Positions 48,646-56,774 of a DNA stretch of 64,000 nucleotides are shown here, piece by piece. The notes beneath the pieces were generated by a model, which did no database searches, was not told the DNA's origin, and was given only the letters and a program-made list of their open reading frames with translations. The number at the start of each line of letters is the position of its first letter. The stretch's first letter is position 1. The stretch is from Candidatus Nitrosocosmicus oleophilus (GTDB lineage Archaea; Thermoproteota; Nitrososphaeria; Nitrososphaerales; Nitrososphaeraceae), in the NCBI RefSeq assembly GCF_000802205.1, contig NZ_CP012850.1, forward strand, positions 2,046,001 through 2,110,000. Direction: 5' to 3'. The position numbers and the translations under genes were made by a program.

Positions 48646-49335
48646 TTATTTTGAATTTATCCTTGATAGTTCTTTAGCTGATTCTTCTATATCTTTGTGA
48701 GAATCAATTGATTTCCAAAATGATTTTTCAAATTTCTTTGCTTTCAGTTTTTGTTCATTTGCCAAGGCAGGCAGTGCTGTTGTTTCGATATTTCCCTTAT
48801 CGGGTAAGAAGTCAAAAATTTCTTGGTTAAAAAAATAGATACCCGCGTTAATCCACTTATCTATTATGTTCGGTTTTTCCTTAAATCCAGTTACAAATTG
48901 CTGGTCATTAAAATCAACAATCCCATATGGGCTTCTGAGCGGAACAACTGCAATAGAGTTATAATCGTTCTTATGAGACAAGATATTAAAATCTATATTG
49001 GTTAATATATCGCCATTAATCATAAAGAAGCCATTTTTTTCATCCTTTAGAAGAGCTTGTGTATTTTTTAGAGCACCACCGGTACCTAATGGTTCCTCTT
49101 CTACCATATAAGCAACCTTTACCTTGAACTTGTTTCCACTTGCGATATGATTTATTATTTGTTCTTTCAAATAGCCAACACAAATGATGATTTCCGTTAT
49201 ATTATTTTTGGATAATAGTTTTATTTGCCACTCAATAATAGGTTTTCCTAAGATTTCTATCATTGGTTTCGGGCGGTTATCTGTGATTGGTTTAAGTCTC
49301 TTACCAAACCCTCCAGCTAATATTACTCCTTTCAA
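48646..49335 (-). CDS. Nucleotidyltransferase (NDP-sugar pyrophosphorylase)
   Basis: A 229-residue GT-A-like enzyme that activates sugar 1-phosphates. VILAGGFGKRLKPITDNRPKPMIEILGKPI is the nucleotide-binding signature of mannose-1-P guanylyltransferase and glucose-1-P nucleotidyltransferases; EEEPLGTGGAL and NGDILTNIDF (metal-binding D) follow. No left-handed beta-helix domain follows, so this is a catalytic-domain-only form. It is first in the operon; the 20-bp tandem repeats lie about 110 bp upstream of its ATG (49335). Confidence 0.88.
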   Translation of the reverse strand: MKGVILAGGFGKRLKPITDNRPKPMIEILGKPIIEWQIKLLSKNNITEIIICVGYLKEQIINHIASGNKFKVKVAYMVEEEPLGTGGALKNTQALLKDEKNGFFMINGDILTNIDFNILSHKNDYNSIAVVPLRSPYGIVDFNDQQFVTGFKEKPNIIDKWINAGIYFFNQEIFDFLPDKGNIETTALPALANEQKLKAKKFEKSFWKSIDSHKDIEESAKELSRINSK

Positions 49336-49446
49336 AACAAACTTACTGATTTGATTTAAAATATATTTTTTCCTATTACCTCCATGAAAAAGGTTACCTA
49401 TAATAGGAATTTATATCATATTTACTACAATAAGAATAATGTAGTC

Positions 49447-49546
49447 TATGTTAATAGTGTTATAACTATGTTAATAGTGTTATAACTATGTTAATAGTGT
49501 TATAACTATGTTAATAGTGTTATAACTATGTTAATAGTGTTATAAC
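49447..49546. repeat. Five tandem copies of a 20-bp unit
   Basis: TATGTTAATAGTGTTATAAC is repeated five times without a mismatch. Each unit ends in the 8-bp palindrome GTTATAAC. The array lies between the bioF stop and the start of the nucleotidyltransferase operon, 112 bases before that start. There are no spacers between units, so it is not CRISPR. It might be a protein-binding array or a slippage product. Confidence 0.97.
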
Positions 49547-49601
49547 TCAATAAATAAGAAATATTTCATAATTCGAATTATGAAATAAGATTAAAAAAAC
49601 C

Positions 49602-50783
49602 TTAATCTCTGAGTAGCTTTGCAATATTCTCTAATAAGGTATAGATCTGTTCTGGATTATGATTTGTATTTAACGATATTCTTAATCGTGCCTCATTTCT
49701 CTTGACAGTTGGATATCGTATTGCATGAACAAAGAAATGCCGTCTTAATAATTTTTTAGAAACTTCTAAGGCTTTTTTTTCAGAACCAATCAAAAGTGGT
49801 ATTATCGGACTTTTTTCGATATTTCGGCTGTTGATTTTTTGTTCATTGGCTATTTTGTGAAAATACTCAATATTTCTATATAACTTTGTCTGGAGATTTC
49901 CAATCTTTGCAATTTGCAAAGACATCGTAGCTATTTCGGCCAAGGAATCTGGAAGTGCAGAGGTAAAAATAAATGGTCTTGATTTATTAATTAAGTAGTC
50001 TCTTACTAACTTTGAACAGCTAACATAACCTCCGAAGCAACCTAGTCCCTTGCTCAGACTACTTATATGAATATCAATTGCTTTATTAACTCCGAAATAG
50101 CTTGGTGTTCCGCCATAATCCTTTAACCTGCTGTTACCTATAATAAAGTCTCCATGTGAGTCGTCAACTATGAGTATGCAATTATGTTCATTTGAAATCC
50201 GTGTAATTTCAGTTAAGTTGGCCATATCGCCGTCCATACTGAATATACCTTCAGTTACTATTATTTTTCGTTTGTTACCATGTTTTTTTATACTCTTTTC
50301 TAGTTCATCTATATTATTATGAGGGAAGGGATGAATTTTGCTTGGGGTCAACTTGCATCCGTCTATTATGCTCGCATGATTCAATTCATCACTATAAATA
50401 ATAGTTTCTTTATCCGAGACACATCCTATGACTCCTAAATTTGCCATGAATCCTGTTGGATAGAGCAAAGATGATTGGGTTTTCCTATGCTTTGATAGGG
50501 CTTTCTCCAGGTTTTCTAAACTTTCCGTATTTCCGCTAATTAATCTTGAGCTACATTGTGAAACTCTTGAAATATGTAATTTTCTTAAATTTCTTCTTAA
50601 GAAGGTATTCATAGATAAACCCAAATAATCGTTAGAAGAAAAATTATTTACGCCCAGTACTCTAGCTCCTTTTCCTATGTTTGAGAATTCTTCAATAACT
50701 CGGAGCTCTCTGTATAGATCCTCCTTTCGTAACTCTCTTAACTTCTTTTGAAAATAAAGTGTATTAGTTTTGTTTGAGCCCAA
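49602..50783 (-). CDS. bioF: 8-amino-7-oxononanoate synthase
   Basis: BioF condenses pimeloyl thioester with alanine in biotin synthesis (PLP). The 393-residue protein has NNFSSNDYLGLS near the start, DELNHASIIDGCKLT, VTEGIFSMDGDMANL, VDDSHGDFI and the PLP lysine K245 in SSLSKGLG. Length is normal. It overlaps bioB by 20 bases, so the pair is translationally linked. Confidence 0.95.
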   Translation of the reverse strand: MGSNKTNTLYFQKKLRELRKEDLYRELRVIEEFSNIGKGARVLGVNNFSSNDYLGLSMNTFLRRNLRKLHISRVSQCSSRLISGNTESLENLEKALSKHRKTQSSLLYPTGFMANLGVIGCVSDKETIIYSDELNHASIIDGCKLTPSKIHPFPHNNIDELEKSIKKHGNKRKIIVTEGIFSMDGDMANLTEITRISNEHNCILIVDDSHGDFIIGNSRLKDYGGTPSYFGVNKAIDIHISSLSKGLGCFGGYVSCSKLVRDYLINKSRPFIFTSALPDSLAEIATMSLQIAKIGNLQTKLYRNIEYFHKIANEQKINSRNIEKSPIIPLLIGSEKKALEVSKKLLRRHFFVHAIRYPTVKRNEARLRISLNTNHNPEQIYTLLENIAKLLRD

Positions 50784-51744
50784 TCTCTTTTAGCATTCTA
50801 ATATCCTCCTGATGTTTATTTCCTTTTGTAGTCAAGTATCCCCCACTGATTATTCCATTAGCACCTGCTTTTAAGACCTTCTTATCATTCTTTTTCAGAT
50901 GAACTTCCCTCCCCCCTGCAATTTTTAAAATGGCCCTGGGCATAAGAAAGCGAAATGTAGCAATGGTCCTAATTATTTCCTCTTCCGTCAGGGAAAATTT
51001 GTTAAAGAGTGGAGTGCCTTCTCTACCTATTAACATGTTTACAGGGACTTCATCAGGATTTAGAGATTGTAAAGAAATACCCAATTCTACCCTCTGTTCG
51101 ATTGTCTCTCCCATCCCGATGATACCACCACTACATAACTCCAATCCTGCTTCTTTCACAATTTTAGCAGTATTGATTCTATCTTCATAAGAATGGGTAG
51201 TACAAATCTTATCAAACATGCTCTTGGCCGTTTCTAAATTATGGTTGTATCTTTTAACACCTAGCTTTTTTAACATAAGAGCCCTATCTCTCGTCATAAA
51301 ACCCAAAGATGTATTGACATCTATATCAAGACTTTCCTTTATTAACTTGATAGTATTACAAATTTGAATGAAGTCCTGTTCTGGAGGAGACCTGTAAGCA
51401 CAAACTATACAAAAACTATTAGCCCCATTATTCTTAGCTTCCTCTGCTTGCGCCAAAATCCTCTCTGGAGTCAATAGAGGATATTTTTCAATTTTGGTTG
51501 TATTAAACGTTGATTGAGAGCAAAACGAACAATCTTCTGGACATCTACCAGATTTCGCATTAACTAAGGTTTCAACATCAACTTTGTCACCTCCGAATTT
51601 TACGGTAATTTGATTTGCACAATCTGCGAGGAAATCCAGATCAGCAGAATTAATTAATTTCATTGCTTCCTGAAAATTGATTTTCTTATTTGAAAACACA
51701 TCAATCATTTTTTGGTAGACAAAGTTATTCGTCAAACTACTCAT
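50764..51744 (-). CDS. bioB: Biotin synthase
   Basis: Radical-SAM enzyme that inserts sulfur into dethiobiotin. The CxxxCxxC motif is C68, C72, C75 (GRCPEDCSFCSQ); VKRYNHNLETAKSMF and ELCSGGIIGMGETIEQRV match BioB, with IAGGREVHL near the end. The 326-residue length is normal. The ATG at 51744 is 240 bp from the divergent recombinase gene, so the bioB promoter lies in that spacer. Confidence 0.96.
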   Translation of the reverse strand: MSSLTNNFVYQKMIDVFSNKKINFQEAMKLINSADLDFLADCANQITVKFGGDKVDVETLVNAKSGRCPEDCSFCSQSTFNTTKIEKYPLLTPERILAQAEEAKNNGANSFCIVCAYRSPPEQDFIQICNTIKLIKESLDIDVNTSLGFMTRDRALMLKKLGVKRYNHNLETAKSMFDKICTTHSYEDRINTAKIVKEAGLELCSGGIIGMGETIEQRVELGISLQSLNPDEVPVNMLIGREGTPLFNKFSLTEEEIIRTIATFRFLMPRAILKIAGGREVHLKKNDKKVLKAGANGIISGGYLTTKGNKHQEDIRMLKEIGLKQN

Positions 51745-51805
51745 TTGATAATACCTTTTTTGTATGGACTTACTTATATTAGTATTTTAGTCTACCTATA
51801 ATTAC

Positions 51806-51855
51806 TCGTCAAAAACGAATTTCGTCCAAAGTACCATAATCTTAATTCGTCTAAA
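51806..51855. promoter_or_regulatory. TCGTC repeats and small palindrome upstream of the recombinase
   Basis: Three related segments, CTCGTCAAAA (51805-51814), TTCGTCCAAA (51821-51830) and TTCGTCTAAA (51847-51856), and the palindrome ACGAATTTCGT (51815-51825) lie in the bioB/recombinase spacer. They could be recombinase binding (res-like) or operator sites. The assignment rests on repetition and position only. Confidence 0.3.
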
Positions 51856-51983
51856 AAAGGACCGATTTTCATACTGTCTAAGAACTAGACCAATTTTTTT
51901 ACTCTAATTTTGGAATAACGTTGAAATTTTTTCTTTTTTTACTCGTATTTTTTTGACTACCTTTATTTTACTCTCAAATTTAA

Positions 51984-52589
51984 ATGGTTGTTATGAAGTA
52001 CGCGTTTGCTTACCTGCGAGTGAGTACAGAAGAACAGACAGTCTTAAATCAAAAGTTGGCGATGCAAGGTTGGGCTCATTCGCATGATTTTCAGATCTTG
52101 GATTATTTCGAAGACTCTTCAATTAGTGGAAAAACAGCTGCAATTGGTCGAAAGGGATTCCAAGAACTCTTGCGGATAATAGCATTAGAATCTGTCGATG
52201 CAGTTTTGGTCTATGAACTTTCAAGGGTTGGTCGTACTTTTTGGGATACTCTGGAAGCTATTAAGGCAATTGAACATTATACACCATTAATCTCCTGCTC
52301 TCCACGGGAAACTTTTCTTCAAACAACTGAACCAAGTATCAGAAAGCTTATGCTAGGCATCCTGACATGGGTCGCAGAACGTGAAAGGGAGTTGCTAGTT
52401 CAGAGAACCAAAGACGGCATTATTAGGGCCAAATCCGTGGGAAAACATATAGGAAGACCTAGAAAAATATTAAACACTACAGACTTAATTAATCACCTTT
52501 CTCAGAATAAATCTAAATTAAAGATTGCGAAGGAATTGGGAGTTTCAAAAGCAACCTTGTACAAGAATTTAAGAAATCTGGCTCCCTAG
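51984..52589 (+). CDS. Serine recombinase (resolvase/invertase type)
   Basis: A 201-residue site-specific recombinase. FAYLRVSTEEQTVLNQK holds the catalytic serine S14; ISGKTAAIGRKGFQELL, VLVYELSRVGRTFWDTLEAI (with the conserved YELSRVGR) and ERERELLVQRTKDGIIRAK (E helix) follow, then a C-terminal helix-turn-helix (LKIAKELGVSKATLYKNL). No transposase or cognate inverted repeats are seen. The gene is opposed to and inserted between bioB and bioA, its stop overlapping the bioA stop by four bases. The order catalytic-then-HTH argues against IS607-type TnpA. Confidence 0.92.
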   Translation: MVVMKYAFAYLRVSTEEQTVLNQKLAMQGWAHSHDFQILDYFEDSSISGKTAAIGRKGFQELLRIIALESVDAVLVYELSRVGRTFWDTLEAIKAIEHYTPLISCSPRETFLQTTEPSIRKLMLGILTWVAERERELLVQRTKDGIIRAKSVGKHIGRPRKILNTTDLINHLSQNKSKLKIAKELGVSKATLYKNLRNLAP

Positions 52590-53917
52590 CCAACATACCT
52601 TTTATTAATTTCTAAGACAATCTCCAATTGAGTGTCCATTATCTTATTAAGAGAAAATGAGTCTATGGCTAAAGGGGGTATGATAATCATCGTGTCTCCT
52701 AGAGACCTGATAAGGACACCTCTTTTGAGGGACTCTCTCATAACAAAATAGTTAATGGGTATGTTGTCTACCATGGTAATGGGTTTACCATTAACTGCAA
52801 GATCGAATCCTGCTAGCAATCCCTTCGCTCTGATATTTTTTACAATTGGAATTTGTTGAAAATCTTGTAACCTCTTTTTAAGTTGTTTGCTATTTGATCT
52901 TATCTTGTCCAGAAGATGATTCTCTTTGTACATTTTCAGGTTTTCAATTACAGCTGTGCAACCAATTGGGTGTCCAGCATATGTGTGACCGTGAAATAAG
53001 TGTTTTTGATCTCCTAAATTACCAGAGAATTGTTGATATATTTTTTTGGAAGTTAATGTAAGGGCTAGGGGAAAATAGCCTCCTGTAATAGCTTTGCCAA
53101 AACATACAATGTCTGGAACGCTTTCTTGGGATATGTATTCTATCATGTTTCCGAGCCTTCCAAACCCTGTGGCGATTTCGTCTAAGATCAACAAAATGTC
53201 ATGCTTTTTACACATTTCATTTATTCTCTTTTGATAACCAGTTGGGTAAATATTAACTCCTCCGGCCAATTGGGCACCGCTTTCCATTATTAACGCCGCT
53301 GTTTTATGTGCATTTTTTTCAATTATCTTTTCTGTCCTTTCAACTATTACATTTAATTTTTCCAAATTAACTATCCCATCTAGGGTTACCTTCTTAGGAT
53401 TCGGAATAACATGACAATTCAATAACAACCTCTTGTAACTCTTAAAGTATTTGTCAACATACCCTACTGACATCGCACCAATAGTGTCACCGTGGTAACC
53501 ATCGGCCAATGATAAGAATGAGGTTTTCTTCAAATTACCCTGATTACTCCAATATTGTAGAGCAATCTTTAAGGCAACTTCAATAGCCGAAGAACCATTA
53601 TCCGTGAAAAACATCTTGTTCATGCCCTTAGTTAATTTTAAGAATTTATTTGATAACTCAATTGATTTATTATTTCCAATTCCAAAAATAGTTGAGTGAG
53701 GGATTTGTCTGATTTGGTTGATCATTGCATCCGTAATTCGATTACTGCTAAACCCCCAAACATTGCACCACATATTAGAGACTCCGTCAAGATACCTGTT
53801 ACCTTCATTATCACAAAAATAAAAACCAGTTCCAGATCTCATAATCCTCCTATTGAGATATTTGGTGTAATCATGCATTTGCGTATAAGGATACCAAATG
53901 TTGTCACTTTTAGGCAA
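52586..53917 (-). CDS. bioA: Adenosylmethionine-8-amino-7-oxononanoate aminotransferase
   Basis: BioA converts KAPA to DAPA with SAM as amino donor (PLP). IWYPYTQMHDYTKY at the start is typical BioA, and GNRYLDGVSNMWCNVWG, FFTDNGSSAIEVALKIA, LADGYHGDTIGAMSVG and LDEIATGFGRLG follow, with K275 in CFGKAITGGYFPLA. The 443-residue length is normal. It precedes bioB in the same orientation with the recombinase between; bioD, expected nearby, is not in the window. Confidence 0.95.
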   Translation of the reverse strand: MPKSDNIWYPYTQMHDYTKYLNRRIMRSGTGFYFCDNEGNRYLDGVSNMWCNVWGFSSNRITDAMINQIRQIPHSTIFGIGNNKSIELSNKFLKLTKGMNKMFFTDNGSSAIEVALKIALQYWSNQGNLKKTSFLSLADGYHGDTIGAMSVGYVDKYFKSYKRLLLNCHVIPNPKKVTLDGIVNLEKLNVIVERTEKIIEKNAHKTAALIMESGAQLAGGVNIYPTGYQKRINEMCKKHDILLILDEIATGFGRLGNMIEYISQESVPDIVCFGKAITGGYFPLALTLTSKKIYQQFSGNLGDQKHLFHGHTYAGHPIGCTAVIENLKMYKENHLLDKIRSNSKQLKKRLQDFQQIPIVKNIRAKGLLAGFDLAVNGKPITMVDNIPINYFVMRESLKRGVLIRSLGDTMIIIPPLAIDSFSLNKIMDTQLEIVLEINKRYVG

Positions 53918-54012
53918 ATATAGATAATATAATCTTGTCTTGATTAATAAATTCTTTATCGTTCTATTCTTGAAATATATATTGATAGCTATTAATGTAA
54001 ACTGCTAACCAA

Positions 54013-54576
54013 ATGGATTTAAAGGAATTATTGTACTCGAAGATCGATCAACTTGGCGTAGATTATATCAAAACGAAAATTAAAGGTAACATTCAGAATT
54101 CGGAGTACATAATCAAACGATTACTTGAAGAATGTGCTAGTTCAAGCGAACTTCGGAATTTAACTAATTCTGATTATCTCGAATTGGCTGAGGGCCTACT
54201 GCATTATTTACTAGCAATTACTATAACGCCATCACAGAGGAAAATTAATATTAATAATATTGAAGTCAGCATTCTTGTTCCGGGTGCACGAGATTTGAGA
54301 ATAAACACAGATAAAGTGATAATTATTCAATTTTTAAAAGCGGATAAGATAGAATATGACCAGACCATTAGGGAGTTATTGAAAATACAACCAACTCTCA
54401 ATAACATTTGGTTGGTCTCATACTATCCTATGGTAACTATGGTTCCACTTAAAAATTTTGTAATAGATGGTGAGTCAATTAAAAATAAGGATATTGTCCA
54501 GCCATTTTCAAAAGTGCTGATTGAAATAAATGATTTTCTAGATCGGACTAATTATACCGGTTTTCGAATTATCTAG
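54013..54576 (+). CDS. Unknown 187-residue protein
   Basis: No family recognised. The N-terminal half is helical and charged (LKELLYSKIDQLG... LLEECASSSELRN...YLELAEGLLHYLLAI), the C-terminal half has alternating strands (VSILVPGARDLRINTDKVIIIQFL and NIWLVSYYPMVTMVPLKNF). LVPGARDLRIN is the one distinctive segment. It is divergent from bioA and lies upstream of another unknown gene that precedes the convergent cdvB, so it may belong with either neighbourhood. ATG at 54013. Confidence 0.5.
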   Translation: MDLKELLYSKIDQLGVDYIKTKIKGNIQNSEYIIKRLLEECASSSELRNLTNSDYLELAEGLLHYLLAITITPSQRKININNIEVSILVPGARDLRINTDKVIIIQFLKADKIEYDQTIRELLKIQPTLNNIWLVSYYPMVTMVPLKNFVIDGESIKNKDIVQPFSKVLIEINDFLDRTNYTGFRII

Positions 54577-54628
54577 GATTTTGACTAAATGTTTCATAAT
54601 TCGAGTTTTGAAATATAATACTGGTGAA

Positions 54629-54970
54629 ATGTTTATGAAGAAATACAAAATTGAATTTTATGCATTAAGTACTGAATATAATGAAATAAGAAATTATTTT
54701 CAAGATATACCCATTGAAGTAATAATATCCGGACTCCGATTTTCAATTAACAGGTACAGAGCAAATGAAGGTGGTTACTTAAATCCAGGACGCAAGAGCC
54801 TAGTCAAGAAAGAGACTGCATTACTAACGAAAAAACAAGCTAAAGTTAGACTAAAAAACTGGAAGATCATGATAAAAAAATATCGAGAAAGTGGATATAG
54901 CTACCCTACCATTTACCGAATAAAATTAAGGTTGAACGCTATTATCAGCGATACAAAACCCCTAAAATAG
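54629..54970 (+). CDS. Unknown basic protein (about 113 residues)
   Basis: A lysine- and arginine-rich small protein (KKYKIEFYALSTEY...GRKSLVKKETALLTKKQAKVRLKNWKIMIKKYRESGYSY). The central and C-terminal part looks like a basic helix bundle that could bind nucleic acid. The frame opens at 54581 but ATGs at 54629 and 54635 give a normal start. It converges with cdvB, 17 bp from its stop. Confidence 0.45.
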   Translation: MFMKKYKIEFYALSTEYNEIRNYFQDIPIEVIISGLRFSINRYRANEGGYLNPGRKSLVKKETALLTKKQAKVRLKNWKIMIKKYRESGYSYPTIYRIKLRLNAIISDTKPLK

Positions 54971-54987
54971 TAATGATTGATTGTAGG

Positions 54988-55650
54988 TCAATAAAGAGAG
55001 TTACTTTCCGAGATCTTAGAATCTAATCCTGTATTTGGTAAATCAGGGAATTTGTCCTTCATGTTTTGTTCTACAATAGCACTAGCTTCTTCAATTATTT
55101 TCAAAGCGTCTTCACTTACAGCGCTAGTGTTTCCGTTAATATCAGAAGTTGTTGGAATTTGCCCAGAATCATTCATAATGCCGTTTAATATGTCTGTGAT
55201 CTTTCCAAATGACTGTCCTGCTTCTGGTATCATTGAATTTAATCCGCCTTGAATATTCTTTATTACTGACATTGCGGGGCTTAGAGTAACAACGACATCG
55301 CCCAGTTCGGTAATGGTATTCAATCTAAGTTGTATCTGTTCCAATGCCAATTTTGCTGATGTAATCATCTTATTCATTTTCCTGATCTGCGATAATTCGT
55401 TTGATAGGATTTTAGCATATTGACTATCATGATTCTGCATCGCGCTAATAATTCTTTTAAATATTATTTGATCTTTCTCGTCCATCTTAGCTGACATACT
55501 TTCCAACTTTGCGATCTGAGAGTGAAGTCTCTTTTGTGCCTCCTCTATTCTAGGTTTCAATGGTGATGGGGGTTTGATGTTCTCTAATAATTTCATACCT
55601 ACATTGCTTATCTCATTTTGTGGTTTGATCCATTTGTTGCTGAAAGACAT
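54988..55650 (-). CDS. cdvB: CdvB, ESCRT-III-like cell division protein
   Basis: A 220-residue Snf7-fold protein that polymerises at the division site in Thermoproteota/Thaumarchaeota. KPRIEEAQKRLHSQIAKLESMSAKMDEKDQ and NELSQIRKMNKMITSAKLALEQIQLRLNTITELGDVVVTLSPAMSVI are helices 1-3 of the ESCRT-III core, with an acidic C-terminal tail that may carry the MIM for CdvC. No cdvA or cdvC is adjacent. It is the probable division protein, whereas the FtsZ homologue at 8.6 kb is degenerate. ATG at 55650. Confidence 0.9.
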   Translation of the reverse strand: MSFSNKWIKPQNEISNVGMKLLENIKPPSPLKPRIEEAQKRLHSQIAKLESMSAKMDEKDQIIFKRIISAMQNHDSQYAKILSNELSQIRKMNKMITSAKLALEQIQLRLNTITELGDVVVTLSPAMSVIKNIQGGLNSMIPEAGQSFGKITDILNGIMNDSGQIPTTSDINGNTSAVSEDALKIIEEASAIVEQNMKDKFPDLPNTGLDSKISESNSLY

Positions 55651-55712
55651 TTAATTTTATACCCTTTCCCAATCTAAAATCTTGTTTATAAAGGTGTATT
55701 TTACTCCAAGCA

Positions 55713-55744
55713 TGTAACCGAAGTGACATTATTCCGAGGTTACA
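55713..55744. other. Inverted repeat between cdvB and the Asn-synthetase-like gene
   Basis: TGTAACC (55713-55719) and GGTTACA (55738-55744) enclose 18 bases. It lies between two minus-strand genes, just after the Asn-synthetase-like stop, and could be a terminator stem or a cdvB operator. Confidence 0.35.
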
Positions 55745-55761
55745 TTCCATATCCTCCAAAT

Positions 55762-56718
55762 TTATACTGGATAAGCACCGCAAGTCTTGCAAAAACTTCC
55801 ATTCCAAATAAATATTATATTACAGGAGGGACATCTCTTAGATTTTTCAGGTTGGTCCCCGGTTTGATGAATGGGTGGGTCAAAAAATTTTCTGTATTTT
55901 TGATAATAATACATATGTTCTTTAGATCTAATCATGACCCCCTCGTTCTGTGCCTTTCTATATCCTTCGATGTAGTCTGTATCCGTAATACAATTTTCTA
56001 AATAAGTTCCTATCTTGCTTATTCCTGAGCCACTTTCTAGTGCCTCCTTTCTTCTCCAGGCAATCTCGTATCCCAATATTTCTTTAAAACAACTTCTCAA
56101 AAAAAATTTTCCGTATATCATGTTTTTATGTATGGCGATTTTTTCATTCACCGATAAAGTCTGACTAAACTTAATGATGTTATCATCAAGAAACGGGGTT
56201 GTTGTACAGAGATCATACTTTTTAGCTAATGCAAATGATACAAACTCCATATTTTGAACTATTTTGTTTAATCTTGATTGCAAAATCTCAGGAGTCTTAA
56301 GGTATTTACCCAGAAAATTATAGCCTCCAAAAAGTTCATCTGCCCCATCCCCTAGAATAATCGAATTCGCTTTTAACCGTCTAGCCTCTTTAAATCCTAA
56401 AAGTTGAACTACGCTATTTCTTAGAAATATTGGGTCAAATGTCTTAAAGTCCATTATCAGCTCCTCCAAGTTTTCTAAGATTGCTTTAATACTTGGCATT
56501 ACAATGTTATGATTGATTTCATATTTCTCTGCTATTTTGCTAGAATATCGATAATCGGAAGAATATTGATCGATGGATATTGTTATGGCTTCTCTGGGAT
56601 GCATATAATTCAGAAGGATACTACTATCTAATCCTCCAGAAAGCAGTATAGATTCACCAGGGGAATTAGTGCATACACATTGCAGAAGTTCCCGGAATTC
56701 TCTACATAAGTCTAACAA
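55762..56718 (-). CDS. Asparagine-synthetase-like ATP-pyrophosphatase with C-terminal zinc ribbon
   Basis: A 318-residue protein equal to the synthetase half of AsnB, without the glutaminase domain: the PP-loop SGGLDSS (27-33), SIILGDGADELFGGYNFLGKYL, and YDLCTTTPFLDDNIIKF. The C-terminus adds a zinc ribbon with C296, C299, C310, C313 (CPSCN...CKTCG). Without a glutaminase it would use free ammonia or act on another acid substrate; the ribbon may bind a carrier protein or tRNA. TTG start. Alternative: a carrier-protein-linked amidotransferase. It is divergent from thrC. Confidence 0.72.
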   Translation of the reverse strand: MLDLCREFRELLQCVCTNSPGESILLSGGLDSSILLNYMHPREAITISIDQYSSDYRYSSKIAEKYEINHNIVMPSIKAILENLEELIMDFKTFDPIFLRNSVVQLLGFKEARRLKANSIILGDGADELFGGYNFLGKYLKTPEILQSRLNKIVQNMEFVSFALAKKYDLCTTTPFLDDNIIKFSQTLSVNEKIAIHKNMIYGKFFLRSCFKEILGYEIAWRRKEALESGSGISKIGTYLENCITDTDYIEGYRKAQNEGVMIRSKEHMYYYQKYRKFFDPPIHQTGDQPEKSKRCPSCNIIFIWNGSFCKTCGAYPV

Positions 56719-56774
56719 ACATAATGATGTTGATTTTACGTTTATAAATCTAAAACATTAAACCTTAAACTTGA

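Noticed and set aside
49447-49546. CRISPR array
   Set aside because: The 20-bp units are directly adjacent without spacers and no cas genes are nearby.
51984-52589. IS607-type transposon
   Set aside because: The HTH is C-terminal rather than N-terminal and no TnpB or element ends are visible.
54013-54576. Candidate for the missing bioD
   Set aside because: No P-loop or dethiobiotin synthetase motif is present.
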